A stretch of DNA of 44,853 nt from Chlorogloea sp. CCALA 695. Its GTDB lineage: Bacteria > Cyanobacteriota > Cyanobacteriia > Cyanobacteriales > Chroococcidiopsidaceae. Shown in pieces: positions 9,703-21,430 of the stretch. The translations under genes were made by a program, and so were the position numbers. A model generated the notes under the pieces. That model worked only from the letters and a program-made list of their open reading frames with translations, was not told the DNA's origin and did not search any database. The stretch's first letter is position 1, and each line of letters opens with the position of its first letter. The stretch spans positions 1 through 44,853 of the forward strand of contig NZ_PVWN01000036.1 of assembly GCF_003003885.1 (NCBI RefSeq), in the 5' to 3' direction.

Positions 9703-9706
<4 letters not shown>
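8636..9706 (+). CDS. Two-TM potassium channel with RCK (TrkA-N/TrkA-C) domains
   Basis: A 356-residue inner-membrane K+ channel subunit. TM1 is at about 17-36, the pore loop TLATVGFGE at 52-60 (filter TVGFG, a permitted variant of TVGYG), and TM2 at about 71-88. The cytosolic RCK domain starts at HYIICGCGRIGQQVA (118-132, GxGxxG nucleotide fold), with Asp residues of the ligand pocket in FVTVDLN and VQGDATLDE. A TrkA-C domain follows (about 265-345). The translation starts at GTG; no good earlier start is visible. Its stop codon overlaps the stop of the convergent 68-aa gene by 4 bases. The regulatory ligand (NAD, ATP or Ca2+) cannot be told from sequence. Confidence 0.9.
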
Positions 9707-13138
<3,432 letters not shown>

Positions 13139-13384
13139 TTTGGTAGCCTGTATAATGCCCCAATTAGATTGTTATTAAAGTTGATACAGAGCGGCAGTAA
13201 GTAATATTTTTAGTCCTAATAGCCTATTTTCTATCTAAACTCATTGATGGGTAATAAGAACTGTTAAAATCTCAAAAAATAAAATTATTTTAAGTATAAC
13301 CTTGAAGGTTATTGATAATTATGAAGTATTCAAGAGTATTTGTGTTTTCGATGCGATCGCACTTAGCTAGGAAAAGAGGATAAA

Positions 13385-14500
13385 TTGATAGAAGAACAAG
13401 CCTTTTGGATAGCATGGACGCAGATTAACGGCATTGGTTCGATTTTGATTAAACGCTTGCAACAGCATTTTGGGACGTTAGCCGCCGCTTGGTCAGCTTC
13501 AAGGGAGCAACTATTGCAGGTGGAAGGGTTGGGATTGCAAACCATTGGCGAAATTGTACTGCAAAAGTCGAGTATAGATCCTGAGAAATTATTTTTACAG
13601 CACCAAGCCCAAAACCCTAATTTTTGGACTCCAAACCAAACAGATATTTATCCCCGATTACTGCTGGAAACTGCTAGTCCTCCGCCTGTTTTGTACTATC
13701 GAGGCAAAGTAGCAGTAGCTGAAAATCAAGGTGCTGTTCCCCTAGTAGGAATTGTGGGTACTCGTCATCCGTCAGAATACGGCAAGCGCTGGACGAGAAA
13801 AATCAGCACAGCCTTAGCTAAAAGCGGCTTTACGGTGGTTTCAGGGATGGCAGAAGGGATTGATACTGACGCGCACTTAGGCACTCTTGAAGCTGGAGGT
13901 AGAACGATCGCGGTATTAGGTACAGGGGTTGATGTCGTATATCCGGCACGCAACAAAGAACTTTATCAGCAAATTTTGTCTCAAGGATTAGTTGTCAGCG
14001 AGTACAGCGCCAAAACACCACCTGATCGCCCTCATTTTCCTCAACGCAACCGAATTATTGCCGGAATGAGTAGGGCGGTAATAGTTATCGAAGCACCAAC
14101 TAGATCAGGAGCGTTAATTACAGCCAGATTTGCTAATGATTTTTGTCGAGATGTGTATGTTTTGCCGGGAAGTTTGGATAACGAGCGATCGCATGGCTGT
14201 TTAGAACTAATTAGCAATGGCGGTACAATCATACTCGGCATTGATTATTTACTAAAAATGCTTGGTGCGATGCCTCAACTTGATTTTGACCCACCACCGC
14301 AGCAATTGGAGTTGTTGGAGATAAACTTAGCACCAGAACTCAAACAGGTATGGGAGGCGATCACCGATGTTGCTATGCCAATGGATCTAATTGTACGGCA
14401 AACTAATCAGTCTGTTGGCGAAGTTTCTAGTGCTTTATTGCAACTAGAACTTATGGGATTAGTATCGCAGTTGCCAGGAATGCGCTATCACCGAAGTTAA
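13385..14500 (+). CDS. dprA: DNA processing protein DprA
   Basis: A 371-residue Rossmann-fold protein that loads RecA onto incoming single-stranded DNA in natural transformation. An N-terminal HhH-like region contains ERR-free but typical NGIGSILIKRL and VEGLGLQTIGEI helices. The Rossmann core has GIVGTRHPSEYG, SGMAEGIDTDAH, AVLGTGVDVVYP, PHFPQRNRIIAG and RSGALITARFA. A C-terminal winged-helix-like segment (about 300-371) is present. It starts at TTG 13385 with AGAGGA 4-9 bases upstream. The stop overlaps that of the convergent PAS-Crp gene by 4 bases. It suggests the strain keeps DNA-uptake processing. Confidence 0.92.
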   Translation: MIEEQAFWIAWTQINGIGSILIKRLQQHFGTLAAAWSASREQLLQVEGLGLQTIGEIVLQKSSIDPEKLFLQHQAQNPNFWTPNQTDIYPRLLLETASPPPVLYYRGKVAVAENQGAVPLVGIVGTRHPSEYGKRWTRKISTALAKSGFTVVSGMAEGIDTDAHLGTLEAGGRTIAVLGTGVDVVYPARNKELYQQILSQGLVVSEYSAKTPPDRPHFPQRNRIIAGMSRAVIVIEAPTRSGALITARFANDFCRDVYVLPGSLDNERSHGCLELISNGGTIILGIDYLLKMLGAMPQLDFDPPPQQLELLEINLAPELKQVWEAITDVAMPMDLIVRQTNQSVGEVSSALLQLELMGLVSQLPGMRYHRS

Positions 14501-15684
14501 GCCGACTTTGAGTTTGTAGAATTTTGCTCTAACAAAATTAAATGATTTTTAGAATCAACTTTAATTTCTCCTTCTTTTTGCAGCTTTCCTACTAACCGAG
14601 TAATAGTAACCCTCGTTGTAGAACAAGCGTCGGCAAAATCTTGATGAGTAAAACGAATATTTAAGCGAGTTCCTGACTCTACTTTTTGACCAATTTCTTG
14701 TTTTAATAACTGTAAAAGCTGGTAAAAACGGTCTTTCACTCGGCGCTGTCCAGAAATTGCTAAAAGCGCCTCCGTTTGGTGCAAGCGCTGATTAATTTGG
14801 GCAATCGGATTTTGATCTACACTAGAATAACTATCTATTTCTGCCCAAGGAATACTTACTAATTGTACTTCTGATAAAGCTGTAGCTTGATAAGTTTGTA
14901 GGCGAGTTAAGTTTGCCCCAAAAATCATACCAGTACCTACCAAACCGACCAACACTTCTTCCCCATTTTCACCCACCGTAGAAAGCTTGACTAATCCTTG
15001 GCAAACTTGCCAAATAACTTGAGATTTAATCGGGACGATCTCACCTTTTAAGTAAATCTGTTTTTGAAGATTGAGGGCAGATTTTGTAATTGTTGAATTT
15101 GTTGGTTGTAATTGCAGCTTATCTTCAATATCGTAGATACATATCCTTAATCCAACTAGATTCTCATCCCAATCACTAATTTTAGATATTAATAATTCGG
15201 CATTAAAAGGCTGAAGATTTCGCGGTAAAATCCGCAATTTTAATCTAGCTTTATTGTCCGCTTGTTTCAACTCCGTAAGCTGGACATGAAATAATTGTCT
15301 TTTTTCCTCTGCTATAAATACTATTAAGGGCTTACCGATTAAAAAGCGTTGCGGAACGTTTAATGTAGTCGCTGCTATGTGGTTTGCTTCTTGAATTATG
15401 CCTTGCTCATCGGTTACTAAATAGGGATTAGGAGCTAGATCGAAAAGTTCTTGATATCGTAGCTTTTGAACTTCTAAAGCTACTTGTGCTAAATGTAATT
15501 CTTCATTTTGCTGCTGTAATTCTTCTAAAGCAACTTGTAATTCTTCAGAAACAAAACCTAGCTCTTTTAGGGCGGTAGGCATTACCTCTACAGGAATTGG
15601 TAAGTTAGGCTTTACTCCTTGGTACAAACTTCCCAAACGTAGGTTTATACTTGCTACTTGCTTTGAAAAATTCTCTAAATTCAA
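14497..15684 (-). CDS. PAS-containing Crp/Fnr-family transcription regulator
   Basis: A 395-residue protein. The N-terminal 85 residues include a Gln/Glu-rich coiled coil (LEELQQQNEELHLAQ). A PAS domain follows (about 86-200, ELFDLAPNPYLVTDE). A Crp-like beta-roll covers about 205-300 and a winged-helix DNA-binding domain about 320-385, with the recognition region TRVTITRLVGKLQKEG. The cAMP-contacting Glu/Arg pair of Crp is not seen in the beta-roll (FGANLTRLQTYQATA), so cAMP binding is unlikely. I infer a cytosolic regulator sensing through PAS rather than a cyclic nucleotide. It is convergent with dprA. Target genes are unknown. Confidence 0.85.
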   Translation of the reverse strand: MNLENFSKQVASINLRLGSLYQGVKPNLPIPVEVMPTALKELGFVSEELQVALEELQQQNEELHLAQVALEVQKLRYQELFDLAPNPYLVTDEQGIIQEANHIAATTLNVPQRFLIGKPLIVFIAEEKRQLFHVQLTELKQADNKARLKLRILPRNLQPFNAELLISKISDWDENLVGLRICIYDIEDKLQLQPTNSTITKSALNLQKQIYLKGEIVPIKSQVIWQVCQGLVKLSTVGENGEEVLVGLVGTGMIFGANLTRLQTYQATALSEVQLVSIPWAEIDSYSSVDQNPIAQINQRLHQTEALLAISGQRRVKDRFYQLLQLLKQEIGQKVESGTRLNIRFTHQDFADACSTTRVTITRLVGKLQKEGEIKVDSKNHLILLEQNSTNSKSA

Positions 15685-15930
15685 AATCTACCTCTATTGT
15701 TTAGCTGAAATATTTTGTTGAGCATCTTCTAGTTTTTATTTTTAAAATACAGGTTTGCTGCTACGAGTATTTTCGATCTTAAAATATTAATTACTTATCA
15801 AGCCTAGCAATACATTTTTACGAATAATCATTAATTATTTCCTCCCTAACTATTTAAACTTTTCCTCCTAACTAATTTGGCTAAATTGCTTATTTAATTT
15901 TTAATAATTCTTATTCTACGCCTGTAGTGC

Positions 15931-16218
15931 TTAAATCGAGCGCTTTCGTTTGGGGGTTTTTAGCGTAGGTACAGAGTCAGAAGACGCTGCTGAAAGGTAA
16001 ATTTGAGATTTTGGTTGTATCTGTGCTGTAGGCTTTTGCTGCATCCGCCAACGCCCTAGGATTGCACCGCCTACAGTTGCTAGACCTAATGAAAACAAAC
16101 CCGTGCGATCATTTAGTCCCCCAATTATGGCATTCACTAAGCCAATTGTGACCAAAAAGCTGGGTATAGGTTCTTTACGATACATTGAACTCAAAAATCT
16201 TGGATTTATAGGGTTCAT
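15931..16218 (-). CDS. Small conserved cyanobacterial membrane protein (95 aa)
   Basis: A 95-residue protein with a short N-terminal segment, two close hydrophobic helices (about 20-35 and 42-55: SFLVTIGLVNAIIG and GLFSLGLATVGGAILG) and a basic C-terminal tail ending KTPKRKRSI. The EPIPSFLVTIG block is shared with cyanobacterial proteins of unknown function as I recall them. Met12 (MYRKEP, 16185) is a plausible alternative start. No function is assigned. Confidence 0.7.
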   Translation of the reverse strand: MNPINPRFLSSMYRKEPIPSFLVTIGLVNAIIGGLNDRTGLFSLGLATVGGAILGRWRMQQKPTAQIQPKSQIYLSAASSDSVPTLKTPKRKRSI

Positions 16219-16417
16219 TACAAGTTTAATTATTTTTTACTGTTGCTATTATTCAGGTAAAGAAAGTAAAATTATTGATTATCCGCTTTACCCAATTTTA
16301 CAGAAGCAAGCTTTAGCTGTGCTTTTAATTGTAGCTTTTAAGGTGGGGCTTTACCTTTTCTTTATAATTATAGTCTCAAAACTTAGCTGCTGAGTGTTTA
16401 ATCAATAACGAGCAATT

Positions 16418-16591
16418 CTATTTTAAGCCCAGCCAAGTAAACACACCTTGATTAGTCACGTATTCAATAATTATCATAAGACTAAAGCCAATCATAGCGG
16501 CTCTACCGTTCAATCTTTCTGCATATTCGTTAAAGCCAAACTTGGGTTGTTGTAATTTTGGCGTAACGATAGGTTGTAGTTGGGCGTTCAT
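16418..16591 (-). CDS. hli: High-light-inducible (one-helix CAB-like) protein
   Basis: A 57-residue thylakoid membrane protein. Its single helix carries the chlorophyll-binding motif ERLNGRAAMIGF at residues 25-36, followed by hydrophobic SLMIIIEYVTNQGVFTWLGL. This is the signature of Hli/Scp proteins, which bind chlorophyll and carotenoid and protect photosystem II assembly and chlorophyll recycling under light stress. The N-terminal part (QLQPIVTPKLQQPKFGFNEYA) is the usual soluble lead. Length is typical. It is preceded by about 200 bases without a gene, consistent with its own promoter. Confidence 0.92.
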   Translation of the reverse strand: MNAQLQPIVTPKLQQPKFGFNEYAERLNGRAAMIGFSLMIIIEYVTNQGVFTWLGLK

Positions 16592-16791
16592 ACTAAAAAT
16601 TGTTATCTTTTAAACAAAATTATTCCTATTACCAGCAAAGGTTAAGATTTACTGCGAGTTCTATCCTCAGCTTTGGCATAGGAACAATCTATACAAATCA
16701 CTGTAACATTTATTGACATTAAATTAGTTGGAGTCAAATAAAAATAAATTAGTCGATAATTGAAAAACTGTGTTAGGGTAATTAATGGCAT

Positions 16792-16865
16792 GGCGGGCGT
16801 AGCCAAGTGGTTAAGGCAGTGGATTGTGATTCCACCATTCGGGGGTTCAAGTCCCCTCGTTCGCC
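16792..16865 (+). tRNA. trnH: tRNA-His (GTG anticodon)
   Basis: A complete cloverleaf. The acceptor GCGGGCG (16793-16799) pairs with CGTTCGC (16858-16864), and the extra G-1 at 16792 faces discriminator C, diagnostic of tRNA-His. The D arm is GCC...GGC, the anticodon stem GTGGA/TCCAC holds loop TTGTGAT (anticodon GTG), and the T arm is GGGGG-TTCAAGT-CCCCT. The 3' CCA is not encoded. Confidence 0.97.
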
Positions 16866-16884
16866 CTCAAAGAAACAAAATAGC

Positions 16885-16923
16885 ATAATGCCGCTAATCC
16901 ATTTATTGAATTAGCGGCATTAT
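16885..16923 (+). terminator. Terminator hairpin after tRNA-His
   Basis: ATAATGCCGCTAAT (16885-16898) is perfectly complementary to ATTAGCGGCATTAT (16910-16923) around an 11-base loop. It begins 20 bases past the tRNA and is followed by an imperfect T-rich stretch. It could also end the minus-strand DUF1232 gene. Confidence 0.65.
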
Positions 16924-16963
16924 TATTAGCAGGTGCGATCGCACAGTGTCAGGATTTGGTTAG

Positions 16964-17269
16964 TTATTTGAGCGAAACCGCATCCACATCAACGGTACTA
17001 GCGGTATTGGTAGGATCGGTAGTAGTAGCAGTTTCCGAGTAATTTTTCCGGGCTTTTACGCCTTCAATTACCATTTGGGACACTTCCGAAACTAAAAGAG
17101 TTAGTAAAAATACATCATCTAATTGTCCAACAATGGGCAAAAAGTCCGGCGCAATATCAATAGGACTAACAAAATAGAGACCTGTACCAATAATTACCCA
17201 CCAACGGTATTTTGGATTGCGAAGCAGATTGCGATACCAAGAGTAGACTGATTGAATCGAAAAGTTCAT
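16964..17269 (-). CDS. YkvA/DUF1232 family protein
   Basis: A 101-residue protein. The DUF1232 core is YRNLLRNPKYRWWVIIGTGLYFVSPIDIAPDFLP followed by VGQLDDVFLLTLLVSE (about 12-66), with a Pro-rich turn SPIDIAPDF typical of the family. It probably associates with membrane through one or two short hydrophobic stretches. Biological role is unknown. The C-terminal 25 residues are Thr/Ala-rich and look disordered. It is transcribed away from the exbB gene. Confidence 0.88.
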   Translation of the reverse strand: MNFSIQSVYSWYRNLLRNPKYRWWVIIGTGLYFVSPIDIAPDFLPIVGQLDDVFLLTLLVSEVSQMVIEGVKARKNYSETATTTDPTNTASTVDVDAVSLK

Positions 17270-17520
17270 TTGTTCAACCTCCAGTTATTTATAATTGTGA
17301 CAAATCTATTAGAGAAATTGCGGTGTAAATAACCGTCCTTTTATAGTGCGGACGTTGCTACTATTTACTGTTGTCTAAAAATCTAGGCAAGTGTTGAGTA
17401 GATCCGAAAATTTTAGGTGGCGATCGCGCGTTAATCTCTACAATTAAAGTGCCTTAAGCAACGTTGTGGTTAACGATGCTTAAATAGTGGGCTGAGGAAT
17501 GGACGGAGGAGAGTAAAACA

Positions 17521-18405
17521 GTGGATGTAGTACAGATTTTTCGAGATGGTGGGCCAGCAATGTGGCCTTTGCTAGCTTTATCGATTTTATCGTTGAGCGT
17601 GATTATTGAGAGATTGTGGTTTTGGGTGAGGATTCTTAGCCAAGAAAGCGAGATTGTCAATCGAATTTTAAATACAGCTAGTGCCAATTGGGGGTCAGCA
17701 ACAGAACTTGCCAAACGTGCTGTTAATCAGCCTATTGGGCGGTTTCTTTACGCTCCCTTGCGCCTTGTAAAGCCCGATCCAGAGCTTTTTCGATTGGCTT
17801 TAGAAGCCAGCGCCGAAGATGAACTGTCATCGATGCGACAAGGGGAAAAAGTGTTAGAAGCTGTGATTGCTCTAGCGCCCCTATTAGGGTTATTAGGTAC
17901 AGTATTGGGGTTAATTCAGTCTTTAGGTAATATTCGCCTCGGAGACTTAGGAACGGCGGCGGCGGCGGGAGTAACTACAGGAATTGGACAATCATTGATC
18001 AGTACCGCCGCCGGGCTAATTGTGGCGATTAGTAGTTTGGTTTTTTACCGTTTGTTTCAAGGTTTTGTAGTCAATCAAGTTAAAGTGTTTCGGAGGTCAG
18101 GAAGCGACTTAGAGTTGCTTTATCGGCAATACTGGCAAAATATCTCTGCAAGTATGTCAACTATTGAAGAACGCCCGAATCTAGAATTAGTGACTACGAA
18201 GGAAAATATCACAACTAGCCAACCTACTAGGTTGCAACAACCAACAAGTTTTCAATCAGATGTTGGCGTGGAGGAACGCACGCAAGACTTAGGTACATCT
18301 CCGCATGAACCAATTGCTAGCCCCGAAGCAACGGAAATAGGCGAACAAGAAAGTAATGAGACACCGCACAATAACGAGAATCATCGGGACAATTCACAGT
18401 TTTGA
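17521..18405 (+). CDS. exbB: ExbB/TolQ/MotA-type proton channel protein
   Basis: A 294-residue inner-membrane protein that with ExbD converts proton-motive force into work for outer-membrane transport or envelope maintenance. TM1 is at about 12-32 ([19 protein letters not shown]). The family core [21 protein letters not shown] and [30 protein letters not shown] give TM2 and TM3 (about 120-195). Residues 205-294 are a hydrophilic, Thr/Glu-rich tail not typical of the family. It starts at GTG, with GGAGGAG at 17505-17511 as Shine-Dalgarno. exbD follows after 18 bases. Confidence 0.9.
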   Translation: MDVVQIFRDGGPAMWPLLALSILSLSVIIERLWFWVRILSQESEIVNRILNTASANWGSATELAKRAVNQPIGRFLYAPLRLVKPDPELFRLALEASAEDELSSMRQGEKVLEAVIALAPLLGLLGTVLGLIQSLGNIRLGDLGTAAAAGVTTGIGQSLISTAAGLIVAISSLVFYRLFQGFVVNQVKVFRRSGSDLELLYRQYWQNISASMSTIEERPNLELVTTKENITTSQPTRLQQPTSFQSDVGVEERTQDLGTSPHEPIASPEATEIGEQESNETPHNNENHRDNSQF

Positions 18406-18423
18406 GCTATACAAATCACCAAA

Positions 18424-19026
18424 ATGAAAATTAATTTACACTCACCCCTTGAAGAAGTCCAAATTCAGATTATTCCGTTGATTGATGTCATTTTTTGTAT
18501 ATTGACATTCTTTTTGTTAGCAGCTTTGCAATTTACTCGGCAGCAAGCAATTAATGTAGATTTGCCAAAAGCAAATACCAGTACAACACCCCAGGCGCAA
18601 CAACGATTGATTGTAACTATAGATCCAGTGGGACAAATTTATGTCGAACAACAACCAATTAATTTAGACCAATTGCCCGGAACTTTACAAACTTATTTTC
18701 GGGCTAACCCTACGGCTTTGATGGTGTTGAATGCTTCTAGGACATCAAGCTATGACGATGTGGTGCAAGTATTAGATACTATGCGACAAGTAGGAGGTGA
18801 TCGCGTTGCTTTGGCAACTTTACCACCATCTTCTACTCAAACCCCTGCTACCGTTGCCCCTAATTTGACTATTCCTGTCAATCCTTCACCAACTACTAGC
18901 CCGTTGCAAGGTACAGAACCCCTTCCTACACCGCCTACCAGCCCACCGGGGGTTAATAATACTATTCCAGTTTTTCCGATAGCACCCTCAAGGACGCAAC
19001 CAAGTCCAGTTTCACCCCAAAGATAA
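18424..19026 (+). CDS. exbD: ExbD/TolR-type biopolymer transport protein
   Basis: A 200-residue protein with one N-terminal TM (about 17-38) carrying the essential Asp in IPLIDVIFCILTFFLL, followed by a periplasmic domain of the ExbD type (residues about 45-135, VDLPKANTST and VVQVLDTMRQVGGDRVALAT). It pairs with the ExbB encoded 18 bases upstream. Residues 140-200 are Pro/Thr/Ser-rich and look like a flexible tail. No tonB-like gene is adjacent. Confidence 0.9.
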   Translation: MKINLHSPLEEVQIQIIPLIDVIFCILTFFLLAALQFTRQQAINVDLPKANTSTTPQAQQRLIVTIDPVGQIYVEQQPINLDQLPGTLQTYFRANPTALMVLNASRTSSYDDVVQVLDTMRQVGGDRVALATLPPSSTQTPATVAPNLTIPVNPSPTTSPLQGTEPLPTPPTSPPGVNNTIPVFPIAPSRTQPSPVSPQR

Positions 19027-19117
19027 GCTCAAGTTCTGCCAATTTACAGATGAATATTTCTAGACTAAATTAGTCTACTGGTATTAAGAATCTGTTGAAA
19101 ATTAGGAGAATAAAATT

Positions 19118-19486
19118 ATGCACTTTGATCTTGTAAGTTTATTAATTGCTTGGCTAGTTAGTGCTTCAAGCTTGCTGATTGTGACCAAATTGCCTGTAGG
19201 GGTAGAAATTGATAGCCCAGCAAAAGCTTACACCTCCGCCGCAGTTTTGGGAGTTGTCGCCGCCGTTATCAATCCAATTTTGAAGGCAGTATTTTTTATT
19301 CCTAATCTGTTGACTTTTGGTTTAATCTCTGGGCTAGTTACGTTTATTGTTGCTGCCGTTGCTTTGGCACTTACAGCCAGTGCTGTAAGTGGTTTTCGCC
19401 TGCGTCAAGGGATTTGGAGCGCGTTAATTGGGGCTTTAGCGCTATCGGTTGTCAGTAACTTAATTTATGGTTTTGTGGCTGCTTAA
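19118..19486 (+). CDS. Phage-holin-4 / YvlD-like small membrane protein
   Basis: A 122-residue protein with four predicted membrane helices (about 4-22, 34-52, 58-82 and 95-120). The spacing and the NPILKAVFFIPNLLTFGLISGLVTFIV block fit the PF04020 (phage holin 4 / YvlD) family. Despite the name, members are common chromosomal membrane proteins. AGGAGA is well placed before the ATG. It follows exbD by 91 bases and ends at a strong terminator, so it may be in the same transcript. Function unknown. Confidence 0.82.
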   Translation: MHFDLVSLLIAWLVSASSLLIVTKLPVGVEIDSPAKAYTSAAVLGVVAAVINPILKAVFFIPNLLTFGLISGLVTFIVAAVALALTASAVSGFRLRQGIWSALIGALALSVVSNLIYGFVAA

Positions 19487-19495
19487 TTATTCTTC

Positions 19496-19528
19496 GCCCC
19501 CGGACTGCATCAGTTTGGGGGCATTTTT
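19496..19528 (+). terminator. Rho-independent terminator after the holin-like gene
   Basis: GCCCCCGGACTG pairs with CAGTTTGGGGGC (12 bp including two G-U pairs) around the loop CAT, followed by ATTTTTAAG. It separates the plus-strand exb run from the convergent lysC gene. Confidence 0.85.
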
Positions 19529-21329
19529 AAGCAGAAACTTGAATTTCGTCTTTGCCTTCAAGCTCAAAAGCGCTGTGAATTGCTTGTAGGGCTTTAACTC
19601 CTTCTTCTTGAGAGACAACGCAGCTAATTTTGATTTCTGAAGTTGCAATCATTTGGATATTGATTTGCTGCTGGGCGAGGGCTTGAAACATTTTAGCGGC
19701 AATTCCTGGTTGTCCGAGCATTCCTGCCCCAACGATACTTACTTTAGCGATCGCACTATCAACGACTATTTCACCCCAACCAAATTCTAGCGCCGCATTT
19801 TTTAAAGTTTCTTTTGCCAATTCTGCGTCTAGTTGCGCTACCGTACAGGCAATATCGCGCTTGGGTACACCGTCAACTATACGACAGCGTTGAGATTGGA
19901 TAATTGTATCAACACTAATACTATTTTCTGCTAGCAATCCAAATAAGCGGGCGGCGGTTCCGGGGCGATCAGGTACTTGCCTAATAGCCAAACGTGCTTG
20001 ATTGAGGTCTAGAGCGACTCCCCGCACCGGAGGGATGGCAGTATTAATTTTTTGACTGGGAGCTTGTTTAGTGACTGCAAAGGCGGCACAAAGGGCATTG
20101 ATGGCGCGATCGCCATCACTAGCATCAATTACGCAACTAACTTTGACTTCAGAAGTTGAAATCATTTGAATATTTACCCCCGCTTGCGATAAAGTAGCAA
20201 ACATTTTCGCCGCTACTCCCGGACGACCAATCATCCCCGCGCCAGCGATGCTGACTTTGGCAATTTGCGGCTGAATCATTACTTCAGCTTCTTGGGGGGC
20301 GCAATCGCTATTAGAACGTAGTACAGGGGCAATCGCACTAGCTACAGCTTCCGCTCGTTTGAGCATGGGTGTAGTTACCGTAAAAGCTATATCGTTAGTA
20401 TTGCCGTCGTGGATAGATTGAATGATTAAGTCAACATCCAAGTTTTGCTTGGCAATTTCGCCAAAGAGTCGTGCTGCTACTCCTGGGCGATCGGGTACGC
20501 GCAATAAAGCTACCCTAGCTTGATCTGTATCTAATTCCACCCCATCTACTGGACGAGCAATTTCTAAGTCTACAAGGCTTCTTTCTTTGGGTATCGGCGA
20601 CACTACCCGCGTACCGGGTTCTTCACTCCAACTAGAACGAACTACCAGTTCTACCCCGTAATTTCGAGCAATTTCTACGGCGCGAGGATGCAAAACTTTT
20701 GCACCCAAACTCGCTAGTTCTAGCATTTCATCGCAGGTAATTTCTGCCATCAACTGCGCTTGAGGTACTAGGCGCGGATCGGTGGTCAAAATTCCTGGTA
20801 CGTCAGTATAAATTTCGCAATAATCAGCTTTTAAAGCGGCAGCTATAGCAACGGCGGAAGTGTCGCTTCCACCACGTCCTAAAGTTGTAATCTCTAAGTC
20901 TAAGGTGTTGCTAATACCTTGAAAGCCTGCAACTACAACAACTTTTCCCTCTTGCAATTGGCGATTAATTCTTTCTGGGTTAATGTGCAAAATTCGGGCG
21001 CGGCTATGTTCAGCTTCGGTAATAATGCCTACTTGCGCCCCTGTGAGGGAAATTGCTGGTTGTCCTAATTCTTGTAATGCCATCGCCAACAACGCAATTG
21101 TTACCTGTTCGCCAGTGGAAAGTAGCATATCCATTTCCCGACGGCTGGGACTTGTAGAGATTTCTTGAGCTAGTCGCACTAACCCATCGGTAGTTTTGCC
21201 CATTGCCGAAACTACTACAACTAAGGAGTTTCCCTGTTTGCAGAGTGCGATCGCTCTTTTTGCCACTGCTGTAATGCGTTCTACTGAACCGACAGAAGTA
21301 CCACCGTATTTTTGAACTATTAGCGCCAT
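19527..21329 (-). CDS. lysC: Aspartate kinase with four ACT domains
   Basis: A 600-residue cytosolic enzyme phosphorylating aspartate, the first step to lysine, threonine and methionine. The kinase domain (1-245) has [13 protein letters not shown] (7-19), [12 protein letters not shown] and [16 protein letters not shown] (about 150-165). After it come two tandem ACT pairs: about 265-415 ([21 protein letters not shown]...; [22 protein letters not shown]) and about 440-595 ([20 protein letters not shown]...; [22 protein letters not shown]). The doubled ACT region is the form known in cyanobacteria and suggests feedback by two effectors. It is monocistronic. Confidence 0.95.
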   Translation of the reverse strand: MALIVQKYGGTSVGSVERITAVAKRAIALCKQGNSLVVVVSAMGKTTDGLVRLAQEISTSPSRREMDMLLSTGEQVTIALLAMALQELGQPAISLTGAQVGIITEAEHSRARILHINPERINRQLQEGKVVVVAGFQGISNTLDLEITTLGRGGSDTSAVAIAAALKADYCEIYTDVPGILTTDPRLVPQAQLMAEITCDEMLELASLGAKVLHPRAVEIARNYGVELVVRSSWSEEPGTRVVSPIPKERSLVDLEIARPVDGVELDTDQARVALLRVPDRPGVAARLFGEIAKQNLDVDLIIQSIHDGNTNDIAFTVTTPMLKRAEAVASAIAPVLRSNSDCAPQEAEVMIQPQIAKVSIAGAGMIGRPGVAAKMFATLSQAGVNIQMISTSEVKVSCVIDASDGDRAINALCAAFAVTKQAPSQKINTAIPPVRGVALDLNQARLAIRQVPDRPGTAARLFGLLAENSISVDTIIQSQRCRIVDGVPKRDIACTVAQLDAELAKETLKNAALEFGWGEIVVDSAIAKVSIVGAGMLGQPGIAAKMFQALAQQQINIQMIATSEIKISCVVSQEEGVKALQAIHSAFELEGKDEIQVSA

Positions 21330-21430
21330 AACTTTATACTCAACCCTGCTCCATTACAACGTTAGACTAAGTAGGGGTTAAGTGCTTACTATTATTTAAT
21401 TTGATTAAATGTAGCTATTTCCGTTTTCGT

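Noticed and set aside
16103-16393. Plus-strand 96-aa frame
   Set aside because: Overlaps the antisense side of the 95-aa gene; low-complexity hydrophobic translation with no motif or start signal.
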